Shown here one piece after another: positions 45,322 through 51,540 of a stretch of DNA of 64,000 nt. A program made the translations under genes and the position numbers. Where the stretch lies: assembly GCF_033949425.1 (NCBI RefSeq), contig NZ_JAXAVX010000010.1, positions 67,288 to 131,287 on the forward strand, in the 5' to 3' direction. This DNA is from Patulibacter brassicae. GTDB taxonomy: Bacteria > Actinomycetota > Thermoleophilia > Solirubrobacterales > Solirubrobacteraceae. Under the pieces are notes generated by a model. It had not been told where the DNA came from and made no database searches. It worked only from the letters and a program-made list of their open reading frames with translations. Within the stretch, counting starts at the first letter, position 1; every line of letters starts with the position of its first letter.

Positions 45322-46551
45322 TCAGACCCGACCGCCGGCCTGGACCGACTCCTCGTCGACCCAGTCCCCGGTCCACTTCGAGTCCTTCGGCGTCGACGGC
45401 TCGGCGTCGTCCTCCAGCAGCCGCTCGTAGAACCGGTAGCGCCGGGCGACCGTGCCGCCCATCTTCGTCATGGCCCGGTTCATGTTCGTGTTCGACTCGA
45501 GGATCCAGCCGCACTCGCCGCCGCCCTGCGGGCGGCGCATGGCGGACTGGTAGTGCATCTCGTAGAGCTTCGCCCCGACCCCGGTGTGCTGGTGCTCGGG
45601 CTTCACCCCGAGCGCGAACACGCGGACCCGGTCGGTGTGGTGGCGGTGGCGCAGGAGCGTCAGCCAGCCGAAGGGCAGCAGGCGGCCGTCCTTCAGCCGC
45701 GCGAGGACCTGGTTGAGGTCGGGCAGCGAGAGCGCCGCCCCGACGACCTCGCCGGTCTCGGGGTTCTCGGCGACCATCGCCCAGTGCTCGTCGAGGATCG
45801 GCGCGAGCTCCTTGGCGTAGTGCCGCACCTCGGTCTCGTTCAGCGGCACGAAGCCCCAGTTCTTCTCCCACGCGGCGTTGTAGACCTCGAGGAAGCGCCC
45901 GACCTCGGCGTCGAGGTCCTTCTTGCGGAAGTGGCGGGTGACGATGCCGTGCTCGGACTCGACGCGCTCGGCGATCCGCCAGATCATGGGGTGCACGCGC
46001 TCGCGGTCGCGGGCGTGGAGATCCCACATCAGGACGTCCATCGCCCGGTGGAAGCCCCCCGCGTTCTCGATCAGGTCGCGGTAGTACGGATGGTGCCAGC
46101 CCGTCAGCACGATCGGGGGCCGCTCGAAGCCCGCCACGAGCAGGCCGCACTCGTCGTTGGTCGTGAAGCTCATCGGCCCCACGACCCGGTCGCAGCCCCG
46201 CTCGCGCGCCCAGGCTCCGGCGGCGTCCAGCAGGGCGGTGGCGGCCTCCTGGTCGTCCTCGCACTCGAACCAGCCGAAGAGCCCCCACCGGTTGCCCTGG
46301 AACTCCTGGAGGTTGCGATCGACGTGGGCAGAGATCCGCCCCACGACGCGGCCGTCGCGCTCGGCGAGCAGCAGCTCCGCCTCGCTGTGCTGGAACCACG
46401 GGTTCTTCCGACGGTCGAGCTGCTGGCGGATCATGAGCCGCAGCGGCGGCACCCAGTGCGGCTGCGCCTTCCGGTCGTAGAGCCGGTACTGGAGGTCGAT
46501 GAACGCCCGGAGGTCGCGCTTGTCGCGGACGGGACGGATCTGGACGGTCAC
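45322..46551 (-). CDS. GNAT-fold acyltransferase, bacterial ceramide synthase-like (copy 1)
   Basis: 409 residues from the second GTG; a GTG three codons earlier is in frame, but TAGGGT sits exactly seven bases before this one, as in the paralogue. Recognisable blocks: LRAFIDLQYRLY, HWVPPLR, NPWFQHSEAELLLAERDGRVVGRI (N-terminal GNAT half), GPMSFTTNDECGLLVAGFERPP, and the C-terminal half VRVFALGVKPEHQHTGVGAKLYE with an acyl-CoA-loop-like HQHTGVG, then GWILESNTNMNRAM. This family includes, to my knowledge, the Caulobacter bCerS N-acyltransferase; many members are just called GNAT or hypothetical. About 70% identical by eye to the next gene. Divergent from an Spt-like gene. Confidence 0.7.
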   Translation of the reverse strand: MTVQIRPVRDKRDLRAFIDLQYRLYDRKAQPHWVPPLRLMIRQQLDRRKNPWFQHSEAELLLAERDGRVVGRISAHVDRNLQEFQGNRWGLFGWFECEDDQEAATALLDAAGAWARERGCDRVVGPMSFTTNDECGLLVAGFERPPIVLTGWHHPYYRDLIENAGGFHRAMDVLMWDLHARDRERVHPMIWRIAERVESEHGIVTRHFRKKDLDAEVGRFLEVYNAAWEKNWGFVPLNETEVRHYAKELAPILDEHWAMVAENPETGEVVGAALSLPDLNQVLARLKDGRLLPFGWLTLLRHRHHTDRVRVFALGVKPEHQHTGVGAKLYEMHYQSAMRRPQGGGECGWILESNTNMNRAMTKMGGTVARRYRFYERLLEDDAEPSTPKDSKWTGDWVDEESVQAGGRV

Positions 46552-46558
46552 CGGCGCC

Positions 46559-46564
46559 ACCCTA
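46559..46564 (-). promoter_or_regulatory. -10 element of GNAT copy 1
   Basis: TAGGGT seven bases before the GTG at 46551. Identical hexamer and spacing occur before the paralogous gene. Confidence 0.55.
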
Positions 46565-46629
46565 CCGGCCGGGGGTGCGGCGGCCTCCGCGGCGTCGCCC
46601 CGGCGCGACCGACGCCACGGAGGTCCCGG

Positions 46630-47859
46630 CTACGCGTCGACCCGCGCGACGCTCCCGTCGCCGGCGACCTCGTGGGTCCAGTCGCCCGAGAACTCGCCGC
46701 CGGGGGTCGCGGAGCTCTCCGCCCCGTCGACGAGCAGCCGCTCGAAGAACCGGTAGCGGCGCACGACCGTGCCGCCCATGCCCGACATCGCCTTGTTCAT
46801 CGCGGTGTTCGACTCGAGGATCCAGCCGGTCTCGCCGCCCTTCTGCGGCGTCGCCTCCGCCGAGTCGTAGTGCATCTCGTAGAGCCGGGCCGCCACCCCC
46901 GTGTGCTGGTACTCGCGCTTGACGCCCAGCGCGAACACCCGCACGCGGTTCGTCGCCCGGCGGTGGCGCAGGAGCGTGAGCCAGCCGAGCGGCAGCAGCC
47001 GGCCGTCCCGCACGCGCGCGAGCACCTGGTTGACGTCCGGGAGCGTCAGGGCCGCCCCGACGGTCTCCCCCGTGTCGACCTTCTCGGCGAGCATCGCCCA
47101 GTGCTCGTCGAGCACGGGTCGCAGCTCCTTCGCGTACGCGCGGACCTCGGCCTCGGAGAGCGGGACGAAACCCCAGTTGCGCTCCCAGGCGGCGTTGTAG
47201 ACCTCGAGGAACCGCCCGACCTCGGCCTCGAGGTCCTTCCTGCGGAAGTGGCGGCAGCGGATCCCGTGCTCGGACTCGACCTTGCCCGCCAGCTCCCAGA
47301 TCGCGGGGTGCACGCGCGAGCGCTCGGACACGTGGAGGTCCCACATCAGCGCGTCCATCGCCTTGCCGAGGCCCGCCCCGGCCAGGAGGCGGCCGTAGTA
47401 CGGCGGGTGCCAGCCGGTGAGGATGATCGGCGGCCGGTCGAACCCGGCCACGAGCAGCCCGCACTCGTCGTTGGTCGTGAAGCTCATCGGCCCGACGAGC
47501 CGGTCGCAGTCGCGCTGCAGCACCCACGCCGAGGCGGCGTCGACGAGCGCGCCGGCGGCCTCCTGGTCGTCCTCGCACTCGAACCAGCCGAAGAGCCCCC
47601 AGCGGTTGCCCTGGAACTCCTGGAGGTTGCGGTCGACGTGGGCGGAGATCCGCCCGACGACGCGCCCGTCCCGCTCGGCCAGGAAGTACTCCGCCTCGGC
47701 GTGCTGGAAGAACGGGTTGCGCCGGCGGTCGAGCTGCTGGCGGACGAGCAGACGCAGCGGCGGGATCCAGTGCGGCTCGTCGCGGTGCAGGCGGTACGGC
47801 AGATCGATGAAGGCCCGCAGGTCGCCTCGTCCGCCCACCGTCCGGATGCGCAGTGCCAT
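46630..47859 (-). CDS. GNAT-fold acyltransferase, bacterial ceramide synthase-like (copy 2)
   Basis: 409 residues. Same blocks as copy 1: LRAFIDLPYRLHRDEPHWIPP, NPFFQHAEAEYFLAERDGRVV, GPMSFTTNDECGLLVAGFDRPP, FALGVKREYQHTGVAARLYE, GWILESNTAMNKAM. Differences concentrate in 165-185 and the extreme C-terminus. The two genes are tandem with 78 bases between and each has its own TAGGGT element. Faces the Spt-like gene across 138 bases. N-acylation of a sphingoid base is the proposed reaction; acylation of another amine is possible. Confidence 0.7.
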   Translation of the reverse strand: MALRIRTVGGRGDLRAFIDLPYRLHRDEPHWIPPLRLLVRQQLDRRRNPFFQHAEAEYFLAERDGRVVGRISAHVDRNLQEFQGNRWGLFGWFECEDDQEAAGALVDAASAWVLQRDCDRLVGPMSFTTNDECGLLVAGFDRPPIILTGWHPPYYGRLLAGAGLGKAMDALMWDLHVSERSRVHPAIWELAGKVESEHGIRCRHFRRKDLEAEVGRFLEVYNAAWERNWGFVPLSEAEVRAYAKELRPVLDEHWAMLAEKVDTGETVGAALTLPDVNQVLARVRDGRLLPLGWLTLLRHRRATNRVRVFALGVKREYQHTGVAARLYEMHYDSAEATPQKGGETGWILESNTAMNKAMSGMGGTVVRRYRFFERLLVDGAESSATPGGEFSGDWTHEVAGDGSVARVDA

Positions 47860-47866
47860 GGCCTCG

Positions 47867-47872
47867 ACCCTA
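47867..47872 (-). promoter_or_regulatory. -10 element of GNAT copy 2
   Basis: TAGGGT seven bases before the ATG at 47859; no Shine-Dalgarno. Confidence 0.55.
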
Positions 47873-47997
47873 CCCACGGTCGCATCGGATCCGCCGCCTG
47901 CGCGGGATCGGGGCGACCGCGACGTCCGCCCGGCGCGGCGGGCGTCGGAGGGAGCCGTGCCCGGGAGGGGGTGGCGGTGTAGAACCCTCGAAGCCCC

Positions 47998-49317
47998 ATG
48001 ACCGACTCCGCGCCCGCCCCCGCCACCAGCACCGCCCCCGTCGACGTGTTCGCGAAGGTCCGCGGGCACGAGCGCGAGGCGCAGCTGAACGCCGCACGCG
48101 ACGCGGGCCTGCTGCCGTACTTCCACGTCCAGGAGTCCGCCGCCCAGCCCGTCGTGGTCATGGAGGGCGCCGAGCGGGTGCAGCTCGGCTCGAACAACTA
48201 CCTCGGCCTGACGTCGGACCCGCGGGTGCTGCAGGCGGCGCACGACGCGATCGACGCCTACGGCTCGGGCCTCACGGGCTCGCGCCTGCTGAACGGGACG
48301 ATCCCCCTGCACCTCGAGCTCGAGCGCGAGATCGCCGCGTGGATGGGCACCGAGGACGCGATCGTCTTCTCGACCGGCCACCAGGCCAACGTCGGCACGC
48401 TCGGCACGATCCTCGCTCCGGGCGACACCGTCGTCGCGGACTCCGCCGACCACGCGTCGATCCTCGACGGCTGCCTCCTGAGCCGGGCGAAGCTCCGCGC
48501 GTTCCGCCACAACAAGCTCGACAAGCTCGAGAAGCAGCTCCAGCGCGCCGCGGGCGACGGCGGTGGCGTGCTCGTCGTCGTCGACGGGGTCTTCTCGATG
48601 GAGGGCGACATCGCCCCGCTGGCCGAGATCGCCGAGCTCTGCGGCCGCTACGGCGCCCGGCTCATGGTCGACGAGGCCCACGGCGCCGGCGTCCTGGGCA
48701 CCCGCGGCGCCGGCGCGAGCGAGCTGCTCGGCGTCGAGGACCGCGTCGACCTGCGGATGGGCACGTTCTCGAAGTCGCTGGCCTCCTGCGGCGGCTTCAT
48801 CGCGGGCGCCACCGAGGTCGTCGACTACCTGCGCATCAGCTCGCGGGCGTTCCTCTTCACCGCCTCCGCCGTCCCCGCCGCCGTCGGCGCGGCGCTCGCC
48901 GCCCTGCGGATCGTGCGCTCCGACGAGGGCCCCGCGCTCCTGGCCGGGGTGCTCGACAACGCGCGGTACCTCCGGGACGGCCTCGAGCAGCTCGGGTACG
49001 CCGTCGTGCGACCGCAGGCCCTCGGGGCCGCCGCCCCCGGTCCCGACGGGCGCGACGACGTCGTGACGCCGATCGTGCCGGTGCTCGTCGGCGACGACTG
49101 GAAGGCCGCGCTGCTCTGGCGCGCGCTCTTCGACGCCGGGGTCTTCGTGAACACCGCCCTGCACCCTGCGGTCCCGCCGGGTGGCGCGCTCCTGCGCACG
49201 TCGGTGATGGCGACGCACCGGCGCGAGGACCTCGACCGCGCGCTCGGGGCGTTCGAGCGCGTGAAGCGCGCGTTCGAGGCCGAGCACGGCGAGCTGCCGG
49301 GTCCCGACAGCCACTGA
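47998..49317 (+). CDS. spt: Serine palmitoyltransferase-like alpha-oxoamine synthase
   Basis: PLP enzyme condensing an amino acid with an acyl thioester; 439 residues. Blocks: GSNNYLGLTSDPRV, GSGLTGSRLLNGTIPLHLELE, FSTGHQANVGTLG, VVVDGVFSMEGDIAPL, VDEAHGAG (D225, H228), PLP lysine K259 in MGTFSKSLASCGGF, and VNTALHPAVPPGGALLRTSV near the end. GTFSKSLAS-GGF and the PAVPP region are closer to bacterial serine palmitoyltransferase than to 2-amino-3-ketobutyrate ligase or BioF as I know them. First 20 residues are disordered. The neighbouring ceramide-synthase-like genes support the sphingolipid reading. KBL or BioF activity remains possible. Confidence 0.75.
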   Translation: MTDSAPAPATSTAPVDVFAKVRGHEREAQLNAARDAGLLPYFHVQESAAQPVVVMEGAERVQLGSNNYLGLTSDPRVLQAAHDAIDAYGSGLTGSRLLNGTIPLHLELEREIAAWMGTEDAIVFSTGHQANVGTLGTILAPGDTVVADSADHASILDGCLLSRAKLRAFRHNKLDKLEKQLQRAAGDGGGVLVVVDGVFSMEGDIAPLAEIAELCGRYGARLMVDEAHGAGVLGTRGAGASELLGVEDRVDLRMGTFSKSLASCGGFIAGATEVVDYLRISSRAFLFTASAVPAAVGAALAALRIVRSDEGPALLAGVLDNARYLRDGLEQLGYAVVRPQALGAAAPGPDGRDDVVTPIVPVLVGDDWKAALLWRALFDAGVFVNTALHPAVPPGGALLRTSVMATHRREDLDRALGAFERVKRAFEAEHGELPGPDSH

Positions 49318-49406
49318 GCGCCGTCGGATTCCTCGTTCGTCATCGGTCGAACGTTTGCGGCTCGCGAATTTTTCCCGCTAGGAGCGGGCGACCTCCGAAA
49401 CCGCCG

Positions 49407-49436
49407 TTGACCGACGTCGGGCGGGCCGCATAGGTT
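49407..49436 (+). promoter_or_regulatory. Promoter of mIHF-like gene
   Basis: TTGACC (49407-49412) and TAGGTT (49431-49436), 18-base spacer, about 127 bases before the GTG. One of few recognisable two-element promoters in the window. Confidence 0.6.
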
Positions 49437-49563
49437 CGAGGGACAGCGCCGACGGGTCGTGGTGGGACGACCCGGGCGCCGTGTTCGCGACGGCTCCGTG
49501 CATGGGCCGTCCGCCGATCTCCGATCTGCCGCCGAGCCTCCGTACCGAGGGAGTGAGTCGCCC

Positions 49564-49962
49564 GTGCCCGTACCCGTCCCGAGCCCCGTCCACGCCACCC
49601 CGCTCGGCTACCCGCCGTGCGCCGCGACGGCCGTCCACCCGCAGCCGTCGCTGGCCGCCGTCGACCGCGAGCGTCGCGCGCAGCGGGCCGCGGCGCTGCG
49701 GCGCGCCAACGAGGTCCGCAGCGCGCGGGCGGCGGTGAAGCGCGAGGTCCAGGAGGGGGCGCTGAGCGTCGTCGAGGTGCTGCGCCGGTGCCCGAAGGGC
49801 GCCGAGACGCTGCCGGTCGGCGAGCTCCTCTCCGCGCAGCACCGCTGGGGCGACGCGCGGACGCTGCGGGTGCTGCGACGGATCCCGATCCCCGAGACGA
49901 AGGCGATCAGCCGGCTGACCACCCGTCAGCGCCTCGCCCTGATCGAGGCGCTCACCCGCTGA
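49564..49962 (+). CDS. mIHF-like (actinobacterial integration host factor) DNA-binding protein
   Basis: 132 residues from GTG. The last 95 residues match the mIHF/sIHF fold: RRANEVRSARAAVKREVQEG (long first helix), LSVVEVLRR, LPVGELLSAQ, a DARTLRVLRRIPIPETKAIS helix-two-turn-helix-like section and LTTRQRLALIEALTR at the end. These proteins bind and bend DNA in nucleoids of actinobacteria. The usual mIHF gene lies beside gmk; here it stands alone after the Spt-like gene, and residues 1-35 are a Pro-rich extension. The start is uncertain: GAGGGAG is 12 bases upstream. Confidence 0.8.
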   Translation: MPVPVPSPVHATPLGYPPCAATAVHPQPSLAAVDRERRAQRAAALRRANEVRSARAAVKREVQEGALSVVEVLRRCPKGAETLPVGELLSAQHRWGDARTLRVLRRIPIPETKAISRLTTRQRLALIEALTR

Positions 49963-49990
49963 GCGGCTCGCCGGCGGGCCCGTCGCGCGC

Positions 49991-50548
49991 TCACACGCGG
50001 AACGACAGCCCGCCGGTGCGGTTGCGGAACGCGCGACGCAGCAGCCAGAAGAGCACGGCGAAGACGACCGCCGCGACGATCAGGAGGCTCCAGACGGGGA
50101 TCCCGACGTCGAGCGCGCCGAGCGCGATCCCGGCGAGGGTCGACACGATGATCGCCGCGACGCCCGCGAGCAGCGAGCTGTGCGAGCGGTAGCCGGCGAA
50201 GTGCTCCCGGGCCGAGAGCTCCGTCGACGACGCGGCGACGACGAGCAGCCCGCCGCCGAGGACCTCGATCCGCTGCGTGACGAGCCCGACGACGACGAGG
50301 ACGAGCCCGACGAAGATGAGGATCTCCGTCAGCGGGATCGGGTGCCACGGCGCCGGTGGCGCCTCGTCGAGGCTCGCCTTCATCGTCAGCGGCTTGCCGC
50401 CGGGAGCCCGCTTGGCGGCCGACGCGGTCGGGCGGTTCTTCGGCGGCGTCGCCGCCGGCGGCTCGGCGCCCCGGCGCTCGGCATCGGCGCGGCGGGTCGC
50501 CACCCGCCGCTTGCGGCTCTGCCGCGACTTCTTGCTCGACCCGGCCAT
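49991..50548 (-). CDS. Membrane protein of unknown function
   Basis: 185 residues. The first 70 are basic and disordered (KKSRQSRKRRVATRRADAER). Four hydrophobic helices follow: ILIFVGLVLVVVGLV, VLGGGLLVVAAS, LLAGVAAIIVSTLAGIALG and SLLIVAAVVFAVLFWLL. No catalytic motif seen. Convergent with the mIHF-like gene; lies 98 bases downstream of the redoxin gene on the same strand. Confidence 0.7.
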   Translation of the reverse strand: MAGSSKKSRQSRKRRVATRRADAERRGAEPPAATPPKNRPTASAAKRAPGGKPLTMKASLDEAPPAPWHPIPLTEILIFVGLVLVVVGLVTQRIEVLGGGLLVVAASSTELSAREHFAGYRSHSSLLAGVAAIIVSTLAGIALGALDVGIPVWSLLIVAAVVFAVLFWLLRRAFRNRTGGLSFRV

Positions 50549-50646
50549 CTGGCGGCGAGCCTAGCCAATCGCCCCGGCCGCCGTGGGGCCTGGGGCCCCG
50601 GGCGCCGGCCGCGCGATGGGACCCGCCGACAGCCGCCCGCTCGCGC

Positions 50647-51540
50647 TCAGCGCCCGGGCGTCGGAGCGGTCGTCGTGCGGCGCGGCGCGCGGTCGTCGGA
50701 GACCAGCCGCCGGACCGCGGCGGCCAGCCGCGCGGACGAGAGCCCGCCGACGAGCCGCTCCAGGACGGTCCCGTCGCGCCGCACCGTGACGACGAACGGG
50801 CACGCCGGCACGCCGAGCCGCGTGGACAGCGCGCCGTCGTGGTCGTAGACGACCGGCAGGGCCCAGCGCCGATCGCGCGCCGTCCGCGCCGTCTCGCCGT
50901 GCTCGCCGAGCACCGCGACGGCGAGCGTCGACACCGACGGCTCGCGAGCGCGCAGCCGGTCGAGCGCGTCGACGGCGCGGACGCACTGGTCGATCCCCTG
51001 GCTGTAGAGCACGAGGACGAGGGGCCCCCGCTCCAGGAGCGCGCACGAGGTCACGACGGAGGGGTTGCGGATCGAGCAGGCGGGGCGGGACCCGGCGTCG
51101 CCCTGGTTCGCCGCGGTCGCGAGGTTCACGTCGTCGTGGTCGAGCTTCGGCGCGGTCGCCAGCGGGGCGGCGAAGGGCGGCAGCTCGTCGCCGGGATCGA
51201 TGACGCCCCCGGTGCGGTCCCGCCCCGCGAGCGTCGAGATCGTCGCCACGACGAGCAGGAGGATGCCGGCGATCGCGAGGTAGCGGCCGGTCTGGGGCTT
51301 GTTCGGGCTCGAGAGCGTCGGCCCGCGCCGCACGACGGGACGGCGCGGACCGTCGACGTCGGGCGCCGGGGCGGGCGCGGGGACGTCACCGCGGTCGCGA
51401 TCGTCGGGCGCGAACCCGAGCGGATCGTCCTCGCCGCGGTCGGGGGCGGGGACGTCACCGCGGTCGCGGTCGTCGGGCGCGAACCCGAGCGGGTCGTCCT
51501 CGGGGCGCTCGTCCTCGCGCCGGTCTCCCCCATCGCTCAT
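50647..51540 (-). CDS. Membrane-anchored redoxin/AhpC-TSA-like protein with N-terminal tandem repeat
   Basis: 297 residues. Cytoplasmic acidic N-terminus with two 23-residue repeats (14-36 and 37-59, core DDPLGFAPDDRDRGDVPAP). One membrane helix (about 87-105), then an extracytoplasmic thioredoxin-fold domain. The active-site strand LVLVLYSQGIDQC keeps one cysteine (C186) in place of CxxC; C155, C166 and C247 before the cis-Pro segment (ACPFVVTV) are extra. It may act as a one-Cys or atypical thiol protein. ATG overlaps the MMPL stop (ATGA, 51537-51540). Confidence 0.75.
   Translation of the reverse strand: MSDGGDRREDERPEDDPLGFAPDDRDRGDVPAPDRGEDDPLGFAPDDRDRGDVPAPAPAPDVDGPRRPVVRRGPTLSSPNKPQTGRYLAIAGILLLVVATISTLAGRDRTGGVIDPGDELPPFAAPLATAPKLDHDDVNLATAANQGDAGSRPACSIRNPSVVTSCALLERGPLVLVLYSQGIDQCVRAVDALDRLRAREPSVSTLAVAVLGEHGETARTARDRRWALPVVYDHDGALSTRLGVPACPFVVTVRRDGTVLERLVGGLSSARLAAAVRRLVSDDRAPRRTTTAPTPGR
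51377..51502. repeat. 69-bp in-frame tandem repeat
   Basis: Two copies with a 69-base period inside the redoxin gene; about 57 bases match with two differences. Encodes the duplicated 23-residue segment. Confidence 0.8.

Noticed and set aside
43750..47982. 1410-codon open frame on the plus strand over the glycosylase and GNAT genes
   Set aside because: High GC removes stop codons. Composition is Arg/Pro/Ala-rich with an antisense repeat caused only by the duplicated GNAT genes.
49370..49388. Rho-independent terminator after the Spt-like gene (inverted repeat CCCGCT/AGCGGG with a T-run)
   Set aside because: The T-run precedes the hairpin on the plus strand and becomes an A-run after it on the minus strand, so polarity is wrong for either direction.
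51377..51502. CRISPR-like or VNTR array
   Set aside because: Only two in-frame copies of a 69-base unit inside a coding sequence; no spacers.
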